Below are positions 38,234-47,325 of a DNA stretch of 64,000 bases, piece after piece; position 1 is the stretch's first letter, and every line of letters begins with the position of its first letter. The notes under the pieces are model-generated. The model was not told where the DNA came from and did not search any database. It worked only from the letters and a program-made list of their open reading frames with translations. Source of the stretch: Magnetovibrio sp. (GTDB lineage: Bacteria; Pseudomonadota; Alphaproteobacteria; Rhodospirillales; Magnetovibrionaceae); the NCBI GenBank assembly GCA_028281525.1, contig JANQJR010000041.1, positions 1 through 64,000 on the forward strand, in the 5' to 3' direction. The translations under genes and the position numbers were made by a program.

Positions 38234-38272
38234 TCACCCGGCAGTATTAAGAATGGTTTTGATGTGGGACAC
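38234..38272 (-). pseudogene. Vestigial leuB 5' end between GNAT copies 2 and 3
   Basis: GTG at 38272 opens MSHIKTIL and then, relative to leuB CTTATGCTGCCGGGTGAC, has one extra A that shifts the frame into a TGA at 38234. The bases CTGCCGGGTGA survive. It is older and more decayed than the copy at 37545. Confidence 0.7.
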
Positions 38273-38291
38273 GCCGCTCTTCCTTATACGC

Positions 38292-38879
38292 TCAATCCAA
38301 GGGACGCACCATCAACAGGGCATCACCCGTCACATGTATCAAGGGATGCGGGATGATTGCGCGGCGATCTTTTTCTTTAAAACCCAATCGGTCGTATAGA
38401 CGTTTTGCGCCTGTGTTAGCTTCGAAGACGATCAGGCTCAACGAGGGTCGACCCTCTTCGCGGGCACGTTGTTCGGTGCGCTCCATCAACTGCGTGCCGA
38501 TGCCTTGGCCGCGAAACCCTTCATAAGTCGCCAAACCCGCGATGTACAGGCTGCCGTCTTCTTCCAGTTCCGCATAAGGCCTCAAGACCGGGTCGAAATC
38601 ATCGGGCAAGGGTTCACCATCGGCAACGGTCACGAAACCCATCGACAAACCCACGATGCGTCTATCGACTTCCGCTATGAGGCAATTTTCGTATGAAAAC
38701 AGTTCGTTTGCGCGGGCGTAGCGTGCGGCGCCGATTTCAATACCGGACAGCCCGGGGTAATCGTCCGCCAGGGTTGCCCAAACGTAATCGGCGACACCTT
38801 CGGCGGCAATTTGGTAGAGTTCCGCAATGGCGCGCGCATCGTCTTTGATGGCGGGACGTATGGATACGTTAAGTGCCAT
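38292..38879 (-). CDS. GNAT family N-acetyltransferase, copy 3
   Basis: A 195-residue paralogue starting MALNVSIRPAIKDDARAIAE, with core YEGFRGQGIGTQLMERTEQRA and C-terminus RLYDRLGFKEKDRRAI. It has diverged most from the other two. AGGGG precedes the ATG. It lies 21 bases after the leuD stop, so the whole leuCD-gnat-leuB block may be one operon. Confidence 0.9.
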   Translation of the reverse strand: MALNVSIRPAIKDDARAIAELYQIAAEGVADYVWATLADDYPGLSGIEIGAARYARANELFSYENCLIAEVDRRIVGLSMGFVTVADGEPLPDDFDPVLRPYAELEEDGSLYIAGLATYEGFRGQGIGTQLMERTEQRAREEGRPSLSLIVFEANTGAKRLYDRLGFKEKDRRAIIPHPLIHVTGDALLMVRPLD

Positions 38880-38900
38880 CCCAATACCCCTACTTTCCCT

Positions 38901-39512
38901 TCAGCCGTACAGCCAGGGCTGGCTGGATTTCTGTTTACCCTCGAACACGTCGATCTTATCCGCTTTCTGCTGGGTCAGACCAATGTCGTCCAGGCCTTCC
39001 AGCAGGCAGTGCTTGCGGAACGGATCGATGTCGAACTTGACTTCGCCGCCGTCGGGGCCATTGATGGTCTGGCTTTCCAGGTCCACAGTCAATGTCGCAT
39101 TGGCGCCGCGCTCCGCGTCGTCCATCAGCTTGCCCAAAGTCTCTTCGTCGACGCGGATCGGCAGCATGCCGTTCTTAAAGCAGTTGTTGTAGAAGATGTC
39201 GGCGAAGCTGGTGGAAATGATGACTTTGATACCGAAGTCCTTGAGCGCCCACGGCGCATGTTCGCGCGACGACCCACAGCCGAAGTTGTCGCCCGCGACG
39301 ATGATTTCGGCCTTGCGATACGCGTCCTTGTTCAACACGAAATCCGGGTTTTCGGAACCGTCGTCCAGATAGCGCATTTCGTCGAACAGGTGCACGCCCA
39401 GACCTTCGCGCTTGATGGTCTTCAAGAACTGTTTGGGGATGATCATGTCGGTGTCGACGTTGCGGATCGGCATAGGTGCGGCGACGCCTGTGAATTTGGT
39501 GAACTTTTCCAT
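38901..39512 (-). CDS. leuD: 3-isopropylmalate dehydratase small subunit
   Basis: Swivel domain of isopropylmalate isomerase. 203 residues, starting [20 protein letters not shown] with the family motifs [13 protein letters not shown] and [15 protein letters not shown]. It lies 14 bases after leuC. Length is normal. Confidence 0.97.
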   Translation of the reverse strand: MEKFTKFTGVAAPMPIRNVDTDMIIPKQFLKTIKREGLGVHLFDEMRYLDDGSENPDFVLNKDAYRKAEIIVAGDNFGCGSSREHAPWALKDFGIKVIISTSFADIFYNNCFKNGMLPIRVDEETLGKLMDDAERGANATLTVDLESQTINGPDGGEVKFDIDPFRKHCLLEGLDDIGLTQQKADKIDVFEGKQKSSQPWLYG

Positions 39513-39526
39513 TAAGCGTCTCCTTC

Positions 39527-40969
39527 TTAACCCAGCTCGCGAACGTCGGCCAATTTTCTTACATCAGTAAGACAGCCTTTGATGGCGGCGGCAGCGGCCA
39601 TGGCGGGGCTGACCAAATGGGTGCGCCCGCCCTTGCCCTGGCGGCCTTCGAAGTTGCGGTTCGACGTGGACGCACAGCGGTCGCCCGGCGCCAGGCGGTC
39701 GTCGTTCATCGCCAGGCACATGGAGCACCCCGGCTCGCGCCATTCGAACCCGGCTTCAATGAAGATCTTGTCCAGGCCTTCTTCTTCGGCCTGTTCCTTG
39801 ACCAAGCCCGAGCCCGGAACGACCAGTGCGCGCACACCGTCAGCGACCTTATGACCTTTGGCGATGGCGGCGGCTTCGCGGAAGTCTTCAATGCGCCCGT
39901 TGGTGCACGATCCGATGAACACCGTGTTGATGGTAACGCCTTCAATGGCTTGGCCCGGCGTGAAGTCCATATAGCCAATGGCGCGCTCGATGGCGGCTTT
40001 CTTTTCGGCATTAGGCTCATCCACCGGGTTGGGCACGGCGTCTTCGATGGACAGCACGTTTTCCGGGCTGGTGCCCCAGGTGATCTGCGGTGCCATGTTG
40101 GTGACGTCCAACTCGATCACTTGGTCGTACTCGGCCCCTTCGTCGGCTTTCAGCGTCTTCCAGTACGCGACCGCCTGCTCCCACGCCGCGCCCTTGGGCG
40201 TCATGGGACGGCCCTGAAGGTATGCGAACGTCTTTTCATCCGGCGCGATCAGGCCGGCACGCGCGCCGCCTTCGATGGTCATGTTACAGACCGTCATGCG
40301 CCCCTCCATGGACAACGCTTCGATCGCCTCACCCGCGTATTCGATCACATAGCCGGTGCCGCCCGCGGTGCCGATCTTGCCGATGATCGCCAGAACGATA
40401 TCCTTGGCGGAGCAATGATCCGGCAACGTGCCGGTGACCTTGACCAGCATGTTCTTCGCAGGCTTTTGCAGCAAAGTCTGGGTCGCCAGCACGTGTTCCA
40501 CTTCCGAGGTGCCAATGCCGAACGCCAACGCGCCGAACGCGCCATGGGTCGCGGTGTGACTGTCACCGCAGACGATAGTGGTGCCGGGCAGCGTAAAGCC
40601 CTGTTCGGGGCCGACGATGTGCACAATACCCTGACGAATGTCGTCCATCTTGAAATACGGCACGTCGAAGTCGGCGACATTTTGTTCCAGGGTTTCGACC
40701 TGGACGCGGGATTCCACGTTGGCGATGCCTGCCGAGCGGTCCGTGGTCGGCACGTTGTGATCGGCCACGGCCAAGGTGGCGTCGGGGCGGTGCACACGGC
40801 GGCCCGCGTCGCGAAGGCCCTCGAACGCCTGGGGGCTGGTCACTTCGTGAACCATGTGGCGGTCGATATAAATCAAACACGTGCCGTCGTCTTGCACGTC
40901 CACCAGATGGGCATCCCAGATTTTGTCGAACAGGGTTTTCGGTGTTTCCGGGGGCGTTCCTTGGGGCAT
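39527..40969 (-). CDS. leuC: 3-isopropylmalate dehydratase large subunit
   Basis: Aconitase-family subunit with a [4Fe-4S] cluster. 480 residues with [27 protein letters not shown], the first cluster cysteine in [13 protein letters not shown] and the other two in [13 protein letters not shown]. Start [21 protein letters not shown] has AAAGG upstream. A strong hairpin separates it from rplS. Confidence 0.97.
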   Translation of the reverse strand: MPQGTPPETPKTLFDKIWDAHLVDVQDDGTCLIYIDRHMVHEVTSPQAFEGLRDAGRRVHRPDATLAVADHNVPTTDRSAGIANVESRVQVETLEQNVADFDVPYFKMDDIRQGIVHIVGPEQGFTLPGTTIVCGDSHTATHGAFGALAFGIGTSEVEHVLATQTLLQKPAKNMLVKVTGTLPDHCSAKDIVLAIIGKIGTAGGTGYVIEYAGEAIEALSMEGRMTVCNMTIEGGARAGLIAPDEKTFAYLQGRPMTPKGAAWEQAVAYWKTLKADEGAEYDQVIELDVTNMAPQITWGTSPENVLSIEDAVPNPVDEPNAEKKAAIERAIGYMDFTPGQAIEGVTINTVFIGSCTNGRIEDFREAAAIAKGHKVADGVRALVVPGSGLVKEQAEEEGLDKIFIEAGFEWREPGCSMCLAMNDDRLAPGDRCASTSNRNFEGRQGKGGRTHLVSPAMAAAAAIKGCLTDVRKLADVRELG

Positions 40970-41038
40970 GGTTGGGCCTTTAAACAGAGGTTGAGGAGGT
41001 CACATGGTCCGGCGCATACCCACGAAACGCATATCCTG

Positions 41039-41071
41039 GGGACCGCCCAGGCCTTCCAGCCGGGCGGTCCC
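41039..41071 (-). terminator. Strong hairpin between rplS and leuC
   Basis: Perfect 10-bp stem GGGACCGCCC/GGGCGGTCCC (41039-41048 with 41062-41071), 13-base loop, about 30 bases after the rplS stop. No T tract follows, so it may attenuate, process or protect mRNA rather than terminate fully. Confidence 0.5.
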
Positions 41072-41103
41072 GCGTTGGGATACGTGCCACAAAAGGGGAA
41101 AGC

Positions 41104-41613
41104 TTATTCGCCTTCGCCCTCTTTTGCCGGCGCTTCCGCAGGTGCTTCAGCCGGAGCCTCGGCAGCTTCCTTCTTGGCCTTGGCGGCGGCGTCGCGCGCG
41201 GCCTTGGCTTCGGCGGCGGCAGCGTGGTCGGCCTGGGTCAACTTGGCCTTGTAGCCGTCGGTCTGCTCGGCGATACGCGCGGCCTTACCGGTGCGGCCAC
41301 GCAGGTAGTACAGCTTGGCGCGGCGCACGTCACCGCGGCGCACCACTTCCACGGCAGCCACGTTCGGCGAGTACAGCGGGAACACGCGTTCCACGCCTTC
41401 GCCGCTGGAAATCTTGCGCACAGTGAACGCGGAGTTCAAACCGGCGTTTTTGCGGGCGATGCACACGCCTTCGAACGCCTGTAGACGTTCGCGCGAGCCT
41501 TCGACCACTTTCACTTGGACGCGCACGGTGTCACCCGGACCGAAATCCGGAATGTCTTTTTCCGCCGTGAGCTTGCCAAGTTGCTCGTTTTCGAGCTCTT
41601 CGATGATGTTCAT
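41104..41613 (-). CDS. rplS: 50S ribosomal protein L19 with Ala/Glu-rich tail
   Basis: L19 at the 30S-50S interface. 169 residues from [20 protein letters not shown]; the L19 core ends near the [12 protein letters not shown] segment and then comes a tail of Ala, Lys and Glu repeats ([18 protein letters not shown]). The usual length is 115-135, so the tail is extra. I chose the ATG at 41613 because AAGGA lies eight bases upstream; another ATG at 41622 has no room for one. Confidence 0.95.
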   Translation of the reverse strand: MNIIEELENEQLGKLTAEKDIPDFGPGDTVRVQVKVVEGSRERLQAFEGVCIARKNAGLNSAFTVRKISSGEGVERVFPLYSPNVAAVEVVRRGDVRRAKLYYLRGRTGKAARIAEQTDGYKAKLTQADHAAAAEAKAARDAAAKAKKEAAEAPAEAPAEAPAKEGEGE

Positions 41614-41678
41614 GGCACTCATCCTTCTTTTTCCTAACTCTTGCCGGAAACCAATCCGGCGAAACATAAAAACTCAAC

Positions 41679-42410
41679 TCATTTTTCATCACGTTTGGCG
41701 GCGTAGGCTTGCCACAAATCCGGGCGTCTTTCCCGGGTGATGGCTTCGGCCTGTTCGCGCCGCCACGCGCGGATGTTCCCGTGGTGGCCGGACAGCAAAA
41801 CCTCCGGCACCTGACGACCCTGCCATTCGGTGGGCCGTGTGAAATGGGGATACTCCAATAGCCCCTCTTCGAAACTCTCCTCCGTGTGCGAGGTGTCCGA
41901 TCCCATCACGCCGGGGATCAGACGCACGCACGCGTCCATCAAAACCAACGCCGCCACTTCGCCGCCCGACAACACGTAGTCGCCGACCGAGATTTCCTCG
42001 GCGTCCCGGGCGTCCAGCACCCGCTGGTCCACCCCTTCGTAACGGCCGCACAAGACCATCACACCCGGCCCTTCGGCCAGTTCCCGGACCCGCATCTGGG
42101 TCAACGGACGACCCCGGGGGGTCAAATAGACCAGCGGCAATCCGCCACCATTCTTTGTCTTCGCATCCTGGATCGCCAGATCCACGATGTCCGGGCGCAT
42201 CACCATCCCGGCTCCGCCGCCGCTGGGTGTGTCGTCGACGGTGCGGTGTTTGTCGGAGGCAAAGCTCCGGATATCCACCGTCTCCAGCGACCAACGTCCG
42301 TCTTCCAAAGCACGGCCCGCCAACGACTGGCCCAACGATCCCGGAAACATGTCCGGGAAGAGCGTCAACGCCACCGCCCGCCAGGATTTGGTCTTCGCGT
42401 CTTCGCTCAT
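41679..42410 (-). CDS. trmD: tRNA (guanine37-N1)-methyltransferase
   Basis: SPOUT-fold enzyme that methylates G37 of tRNAs and prevents frameshifting. 243 residues with [21 protein letters not shown], the knot region [20 protein letters not shown] and [20 protein letters not shown]. It overlaps rimM by four bases (ATGA), so the two are coupled. Confidence 0.97.
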   Translation of the reverse strand: MSEDAKTKSWRAVALTLFPDMFPGSLGQSLAGRALEDGRWSLETVDIRSFASDKHRTVDDTPSGGGAGMVMRPDIVDLAIQDAKTKNGGGLPLVYLTPRGRPLTQMRVRELAEGPGVMVLCGRYEGVDQRVLDARDAEEISVGDYVLSGGEVAALVLMDACVRLIPGVMGSDTSHTEESFEEGLLEYPHFTRPTEWQGRQVPEVLLSGHHGNIRAWRREQAEAITRERRPDLWQAYAAKRDEK

Positions 42411-43006
42411 GGGCCGTTACCTTCCTGCGGTTCCGGGTCACCCGGCTCCAACAGTCCGGCGGGCGGGTCGATCACGACCTTTCCACCTTTTAAGTCCACC
42501 TGCGGCACCGCCGCTTTGGTGAACGGCACCAGGACGGTTCCATGTCCCAGCTCTTGCCGTGCCTTGACCTCCAAGAACGGTCCGCCGCCGTAGTCCTCGG
42601 CCTGAACCACCTGGCCGAACGGCGTGCCGTCCACAAGTTCCGCCTCAAGGCCCGCAAGGTCGGAAAAGTAGAACTCGTCTTCTTCCGTCTCGGGCAACCG
42701 GCCGCGCTCCACATAGAGCTTTTGGCCGTTCAGCGCTTCCGCCGCTTCGCGCGCGTTCACGCCTTTGATGCGGACCACCAGTTGGTCCTTGTGCTTTCCG
42801 GTCACTTTCAGCTCGAACGCCCGGTTCCCCGTTTCATCGGTGAGCGTTCCGTAAGAAGCGATGTCGCGGGCGTTCGCCGTGAAGCTTTTGACGCGCAACT
42901 CGCCCTTCAATCCGCGCGCGGAGCCCAACAGCCCGACACAGATGAGATCGCCTTTGGAACTGCCCCCAGAGTTTTTGGGGGAGCCGCGTGAGCCGTGATC
43001 GACCAT
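42407..43006 (-). CDS. rimM: 16S rRNA processing protein RimM
   Basis: Ribosome maturation factor for the 30S head that binds S19. 199 residues: [21 protein letters not shown] in the N-terminal barrel and [16 protein letters not shown] in the PRC-barrel domain. The first 18 residues ([15 protein letters not shown]) look disordered, so a slightly later start is possible. Lies between rpsP and trmD in the standard order. Confidence 0.95.
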   Translation of the reverse strand: MVDHGSRGSPKNSGGSSKGDLICVGLLGSARGLKGELRVKSFTANARDIASYGTLTDETGNRAFELKVTGKHKDQLVVRIKGVNAREAAEALNGQKLYVERGRLPETEEDEFYFSDLAGLEAELVDGTPFGQVVQAEDYGGGPFLEVKARQELGHGTVLVPFTKAAVPQVDLKGGKVVIDPPAGLLEPGDPEPQEGNGP

Positions 43007-43054
43007 GGCAACCGGACCCCTAGATCATGGACCTCGGAGGTCGGGACCGGGGCC

Positions 43055-43540
43055 TTAGCCCTCGGCCTTTTCCTCTTCAGCCGGGGCTTCTTCAGCAGCA
43101 GCCTCTGCGGCCGGAGCCTCTTCGGCAGGCGCTTCTTCAGCCGGGGCGGCTTCCGCTTCGGCGGCCTCGGCAGCAGCAGCGGCGGCAGCTTCTTCAGCTT
43201 CCTTCGCCTTGGCTTCCTTTTCAGCCAAACGCTCCAGCGCCTTGGCTTTCGGCTTGTTCTTCTTGGTCTGCTCGGGGATCGCCGGCTTGTCGCCCAAGCC
43301 CGCAGCATGGAAGAAGCGCGCGACGCGGTCAGAAGGCTTAGCGCCCTGGCCGACCCAGTGCTTAACGCGGTCTTCTTTCAAGGTGACGCGGCCCGCGTCA
43401 TCCTTGGCGAGCATCGGGTTGTAGGTGCCGATCCGCTCGATAAAGCGGCCGTCACGCGGGCTGCGGGAATCCGCGACCACAATGCGGTAGTAGGGACGCT
43501 TTTTCGCGCCACCCCGGGAAAGTCGAATACGCAGAGACAT
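43055..43540 (-). CDS. rpsP: 30S ribosomal protein S16 with long acidic tail
   Basis: S16 core [20 protein letters not shown] through the conserved ERIGTYNPM region ends near residue 85. It is followed by about 75 residues of Ala/Glu-rich low complexity ([20 protein letters not shown]). Total 161 residues, about twice a minimal S16. The extension is in frame and has no stop or frameshift, so it is real coding sequence. Tails of this kind occur in some alphaproteobacteria. Confidence 0.95.
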   Translation of the reverse strand: MSLRIRLSRGGAKKRPYYRIVVADSRSPRDGRFIERIGTYNPMLAKDDAGRVTLKEDRVKHWVGQGAKPSDRVARFFHAAGLGDKPAIPEQTKKNKPKAKALERLAEKEAKAKEAEEAAAAAAAEAAEAEAAPAEEAPAEEAPAAEAAAEEAPAEEEKAEG

Positions 43541-43614
43541 GGTTCTCGCTATCCTTTTCTGGTCATTCAGTCGTTGTTTGCAAAATTCGGTTCAGTGTTC
43601 TTGTCAGTGCCGTC

Positions 43615-45003
43615 TCATTTAAAAGGCGGCATCATTCCAGGGGGCAGACCGGGCATTTGCCCACCCGCACCCAAATCCGGCATTCCGGGCATGCCTTTGC
43701 CACCCATCTTGCCCATCTTCTTCATCATCTTGCTCATCTGCGTGAATTGCTTGAGCAAGCGGTTCACGTCCGTCACCGAAGTGCCGGACCCGGCCGCGAT
43801 GCGCTTGCGCCGCGAGCCGTTGATCAGTTTGGGGTTTTTCCGCTCCTTCGGCGTCATGGAGCGGATGATCGCTTCTTGACGCGCGATTTTCTTTTCATCC
43901 AAGTCCGCGCCGGCAATTTGCTTTTTCAGCTTGCCCATGCCCGGCATCATGCCCATCAGGCCCTTGAGATCGCCCATCTTGCGCAACTGTCCGATCTGGT
44001 TGGCCATGTCGTCCAAGGTAAACTGGCCCTTGAGCATTTTCTTGGCGGTCTTTTCCGCTTCTTTCTGGTCGATGACCTGAGCGGCACGCTCCACCAGGCC
44101 GACCACGTCGCCCTGGCCCAAGATCGAGCCCGCCACACGCTGAGCATCGAAGGCGTCCAACTCGTCGATCTTTTCGCCGACGCCCAAGAATTTGATCGGG
44201 GTGCCGGTGACCGCCTTCATCGACAGTGCCGCACCGCCGCGCGCATCGCCGTCCACACGGGTCAACACGATGCCGGAGATGCCGACCTTGTCGTGGAATT
44301 CTTTCGCCACATTGACCGCATCCTGACCGGCCATGGCGTCGGTAACCAACAGGGTTTCGCCCGGGTCGACCGCGTCACGGACCTGTTGGACTTCGTTCAT
44401 CAGGTCCTGGTCGATGTGCAAGCGGCCCGCGGTGTCGAGCATCACCACGTCGTAACCTTCGGTGCGGCCCACGTGCATGGCGCGCTTGGCGATGGCGACG
44501 GGCTGTTCACCGAATACGATCGGCAACACGGCCAAACCGTTTTGATCGCCCAACTGCTGAAGCTGCTGCTGCGCGGCGGGACGGTAGATGTCCAGCGACG
44601 CCATCAAGACTTTCTTTTTATCGAGCCGCGAAAGGCGCGATGCGACCTTCGCCGTGGTGGTGGTCTTACCGGAACCTTGCAGGCCGACCATCAGCACCGC
44701 ATTGGGCGGATTGCCTTGCACGCGCAGCGGTTCCGCATCCGCGCCCAGCATTTCCACCAAATGGTCGTGGACCACCTTGATGACCTGCTGGCCGGGGGTC
44801 ACGGAGCGCAGCACATTTTCGCCGACCGCGGCCTCGGAAACCTTGGCGATGAAGTCCTTGACCACGGGCAACGCCACGTCCGCTTCGAGCAACGCAACAC
44901 GCACTTCGCGCATGGCGTCTGAAATATCAGACTCCTTCAGCGCGCCGCGTTTCGTCAGCTTGTCGAATACGCCGCCAAGCTTGTCGCTCAATCCTTCGAA
45001 CAT
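43615..45003 (-). CDS. ffh: Signal recognition particle protein Ffh
   Basis: SRP54 GTPase for co-translational membrane targeting. 462 residues: N domain, G domain with GLQGSGKTTTTAKVA, DTAGRL and TRVDGDARGGAAL, then the Met-rich M domain ending MPGMPDLGAGGQMPGLPPGM. First gene of the ffh-rpsP-rimM-trmD-rplS cluster. Its receptor gene ftsY lies 3.7 kb away on the other strand. No SRP RNA was recognised nearby. Confidence 0.98.
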   Translation of the reverse strand: MFEGLSDKLGGVFDKLTKRGALKESDISDAMREVRVALLEADVALPVVKDFIAKVSEAAVGENVLRSVTPGQQVIKVVHDHLVEMLGADAEPLRVQGNPPNAVLMVGLQGSGKTTTTAKVASRLSRLDKKKVLMASLDIYRPAAQQQLQQLGDQNGLAVLPIVFGEQPVAIAKRAMHVGRTEGYDVVMLDTAGRLHIDQDLMNEVQQVRDAVDPGETLLVTDAMAGQDAVNVAKEFHDKVGISGIVLTRVDGDARGGAALSMKAVTGTPIKFLGVGEKIDELDAFDAQRVAGSILGQGDVVGLVERAAQVIDQKEAEKTAKKMLKGQFTLDDMANQIGQLRKMGDLKGLMGMMPGMGKLKKQIAGADLDEKKIARQEAIIRSMTPKERKNPKLINGSRRKRIAAGSGTSVTDVNRLLKQFTQMSKMMKKMGKMGGKGMPGMPDLGAGGQMPGLPPGMMPPFK

Positions 45004-45360
45004 GTGTTCACACCAACGTGATTAGTCATACAAATAATCAACTCATATCATGCCTTAAGGCCAAACGCGAAACGCGCCAGTGCGCGAAACTCGCGGGCTG
45101 GCGGTGCTCCTCGGAGCAAGATCGGTTCAGCGCTTTTGGCTGATGGAGGCGGTTATGTACGCCGAAGACCTGCCGGAGTCAACACAATTCACCCCGAATC
45201 CAAATCCCGAGCCTAAGGCTAAGATGTTTGCACAGTTGACTTAAATGGATGATAAACCCAATCTTACGCTATTCGAATCAGTTGATAACAAATGCTGTAT
45301 GGTTGTTAAGCCAGCAGACACACACGCTGAATATCGACCAGCTCATATGGGGAGCCAGAC
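45004..45360. promoter_or_regulatory. Divergent region between ffh and XRE regulator 1
   Basis: 357 bases. The ffh-proximal part should hold its promoter. It contains a small palindromic TGCTCCTCGGAGCA near 45108 and a candidate micro-ORF at 45155-45244 (listed separately). The last 110 bases before the regulator are AT-richer and end in GGGGAGCCAGAC, its ribosome-binding site. Confidence 0.45.
45155..45244 (+). CDS. Possible 29-residue micro-ORF
   Basis: ATG at 45155 with a full GGAGG five bases upstream, and TAA at 45242-45244. The product reads MYAEDLPESTQFTPNPNPE and continues PKAKMFAQLT. Composition (Pro, Asn, Lys) is not typical of random sequence in this GC range, but no family is recognised. 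It lies upstream of XRE regulator 1 on the same strand. Confidence 0.4.
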   Translation: MYAEDLPESTQFTPNPNPEPKAKMFAQLT

Positions 45361-45789
45361 ATGAGTAGACGTCCACCCAAAGAAGTTCCAGACCCAATCG
45401 ATATCCACGTCGGACAGCGCTTAAAAGCACGCCGAGTCGGCTTGCGTATCAGCCAATCCGAAATCGGCAAGTCCTTGGATGTCACGTTTCAACAAATCCA
45501 GAAATACGAAAACGGAGCCAACCGCATTGGCGCCAGCAACCTTTACAAACTCGCCCAGGCCCTGAATGTGGATGTGAGTTACTTTTTCGATGAGCTGCCG
45601 TCCTCAACCAGGCTGAAATCCCTTTCGGACCAACCTGCCGAAGGTTTTCAGCATGATCCCATGACGCAGCCGGAATCGATCAAGCTGGTGCACAACTATT
45701 TCCGCATCGGCTCCCCCGGGGTCCGCGGCCGGGTATTCCAGCTGGTTAAGTCCATCGCCGACGCCGGGGTTTTCATCGAAGCCGATTAG
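45361..45789 (+). CDS. XRE-family transcriptional regulator 1
   Basis: A 142-residue Cro/CI-type regulator. The helix-turn-helix (about 18-72) reads VGQRLKARRVGLRISQSE, VTFQQIQKYENGANRIGASN and LYKLAQALNVDVSYFFDEL. The C-terminal part (IKLVHNYFRIGSPGVRGRVF) is typical of the alphaproteobacterial chromosomal subgroup. Targets unknown. It precedes a second XRE gene of similar layout. Confidence 0.92.
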   Translation: MSRRPPKEVPDPIDIHVGQRLKARRVGLRISQSEIGKSLDVTFQQIQKYENGANRIGASNLYKLAQALNVDVSYFFDELPSSTRLKSLSDQPAEGFQHDPMTQPESIKLVHNYFRIGSPGVRGRVFQLVKSIADAGVFIEAD

Positions 45790-45853
45790 GGCCTCCAGGC
45801 TTTCACCGCAAGTTGGAGTCGCGAGGTCTTGCGCCACTATATACACTTTATTG

Positions 45854-45920
45854 ATGTATATAAATACATAGTATACTAAAGAGTGTACAACCTCTATACT
45901 GTTTCTCATTGTATATACAA
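45854..45920. promoter_or_regulatory. Cluster of AT-rich palindromes upstream of XRE regulator 2
   Basis: Three palindromes in 67 bases: ATGTAT-ATAA-ATACAT (45854-45869), AGTATACT (45870-45877) and TTGTATATACAA (45909-45920). The half-site TGTATA/TATACA recurs. Position 40-110 bases upstream of the ATG and the neighbouring HTH genes suggest operators, probably for autoregulation. Confidence 0.55.
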
Positions 45921-45962
45921 CCGGATGACTGCGCCGGGCAAATAATAATGGGAAGCCGCCAT

Positions 45963-46376
45963 ATGACGGACACGACGAAACGCTCCCTCAGCGAAGTCCG
46001 GGAGATCGACCTTGATGCAGAAATCCCCCGGCGGATCAAAACCCTGCGCACCGGGTTGGACATCAGCGCCGCCAGGCTGGACCAGATGACTGGCTTCAAC
46101 GCCGGCACCACGGGCCGTTTGGAACGGGGCGACCAACGGGTTTATGCCACGCACCTGCACCGCATTTGCGCCGTCACGGGAATCTCGATCGGTTACTTCT
46201 ATGCTTTAGCGGACGATGACCCGGAAGACCCTGCAGCCCCGTCGGGGCACACGATTGAACTGGAAACGCAGCGGCTTTTGCAGGCCTATATGCAGATTCA
46301 AGACCCCCGCTTGAAACGCGACGTCTTCGAATTGGTGGAAACTTTGGCGAACGAATACGGCGCCGAGAAGGACTGA
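45963..46376 (+). CDS. XRE-family transcriptional regulator 2
   Basis: A 137-residue helix-turn-helix protein: IPRRIKTLRTGLDISAARLD, GTTGRLERGDQRVYATHLHR and ITGISIGYFYALADD-like sequence, then a helical C-terminus (LLQAYMQIQDPRLKRDVFEL). The ATG at 45963 has GGGAAG seven bases upstream. Its layout parallels regulator 1, but the recognition helix differs, so the two should read different sites. Confidence 0.88.
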   Translation: MTDTTKRSLSEVREIDLDAEIPRRIKTLRTGLDISAARLDQMTGFNAGTTGRLERGDQRVYATHLHRICAVTGISIGYFYALADDDPEDPAAPSGHTIELETQRLLQAYMQIQDPRLKRDVFELVETLANEYGAEKD

Positions 46377-46461
46377 CGTTTCCTCTTCGTCAACACGCTT
46401 CTTCGCGTTTTCGCGGGCCAAGGCCCTGGACTTCCTCCAGCAATCGCTCATATATAGCCCC

Positions 46462-47325
46462 ATGACGGCGCTTGATTTCATAAAGATGCACGGGCTCGGC
46501 AACGATTTCGTCATCCTCGACAATCGCGACGGGGCGTTTTCCCTGTCGCGCGCCGCCGTGCGCGCCATTGCCGATCGCCGCCGGGGCGTGGGGTGTGATC
46601 AGTTGATCGTGATGGAAACGCCGCCCGCGCACAACGGGTCCAGCATCGCCCCTAGCATCGCCGACGTGTTCATGCGCATTTACAATCCCGACGGTTCCGA
46701 GAGCGGGGCCTGCGGCAACGCGACGCGCTGCGTTGCGTCCCTGATCATGCGCGAAAAGGCCGAAACCCACGTGATCGTGGAAACCATTTCCGGGCTGCTG
46801 GATTGCGAAAATCTAGGTGACGGCCTGTACAGCGTGGACATGGGCCCGGCCCGGCTGGACTGGCGCGACCTGCCGCTGGCGAAGGCCCGCGATACCGAAA
46901 ATTTAGAAATTTCCGCCGGGCCTTTGCAAAATCCCGTGGGGGTCAACATAGGAAATCCCCACGCAGTATTCATGGTCGATGACGCCGAAGCCATCGATCT
47001 GGAAGTGTTCGGCCCGATGGTCGAACACGACAAGCTGTTCCCCGAACGCACCAACGTCGAAGCCGTCCAAGTGCTTGGCGAGGATCGTATCCGCATGCGT
47101 GTGTGGGAGCGCGGCGCAGGCATCACCCAGGCCTGTGGCTCGGGCGCCTGCGCGGCGCTGGTCGCCACCGCACGCCGTGGCCTTACGGGGCGCAAGGCAG
47201 ACGTGGTGTTGGACGGCGGCGTCTTGACCATCGAATGGCTCGCGGACAACAACGTGTTGATGAGCGGGCCGGTCGCAACCAGTTTTGCCGGAAAGCTCGA
47301 CCCGGCGCTTCTGGAGGCAGGCTGA
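46462..47325 (+). CDS. dapF: Diaminopimelate epimerase
   Basis: Converts LL- to meso-diaminopimelate for lysine and peptidoglycan. 287 residues with MHGLGNDFVILD and the two catalytic cysteines in GACGNATRCVA and ACGSGACAALVA. The stop overlaps the mtaB start (TGATG). The dapF-mtaB-ftsY order is common in alphaproteobacteria. Confidence 0.97.
   Translation: MTALDFIKMHGLGNDFVILDNRDGAFSLSRAAVRAIADRRRGVGCDQLIVMETPPAHNGSSIAPSIADVFMRIYNPDGSESGACGNATRCVASLIMREKAETHVIVETISGLLDCENLGDGLYSVDMGPARLDWRDLPLAKARDTENLEISAGPLQNPVGVNIGNPHAVFMVDDAEAIDLEVFGPMVEHDKLFPERTNVEAVQVLGEDRIRMRVWERGAGITQACGSGACAALVATARRGLTGRKADVVLDGGVLTIEWLADNNVLMSGPVATSFAGKLDPALLEAG

Larger units (their letters stand above)
36777..38879 (-). 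repeat. Three tandem GNAT-leuB-start units
   Basis: Each unit holds a GNAT gene, a spacer and the first roughly 40 bases of leuB. Unit spacing is about 730 bases between copies 1 and 2 and about 720 between copies 2 and 3. The spacers also match (for example GAACT(T/C)GATCCGGTGTTTGG occurs at about 37474 and 38205). Only the leftmost leuB start leads into a full gene. Confidence 0.75.

Noticed and set aside
40980-41033. Possible leucine-type leader peptide before leuC
   Set aside because: A ten-codon frame exists on the minus strand but it has no leucine run, no ribosome site and no following terminator.
39617-41254. 545-codon plus-strand frame
   Set aside because: Antisense to leuC and the rplS end; crosses an intergenic hairpin; no homology signs.
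45004-45154. SRP (4.5S) RNA gene beside ffh
   Set aside because: The conserved GGAAGCAGC-type apical motif is absent on both strands of this gap.
47103-47324. Upstream extension of mtaB
   Set aside because: Lies inside dapF in another frame; the MtaB family starts at the ATG overlapping the dapF stop.
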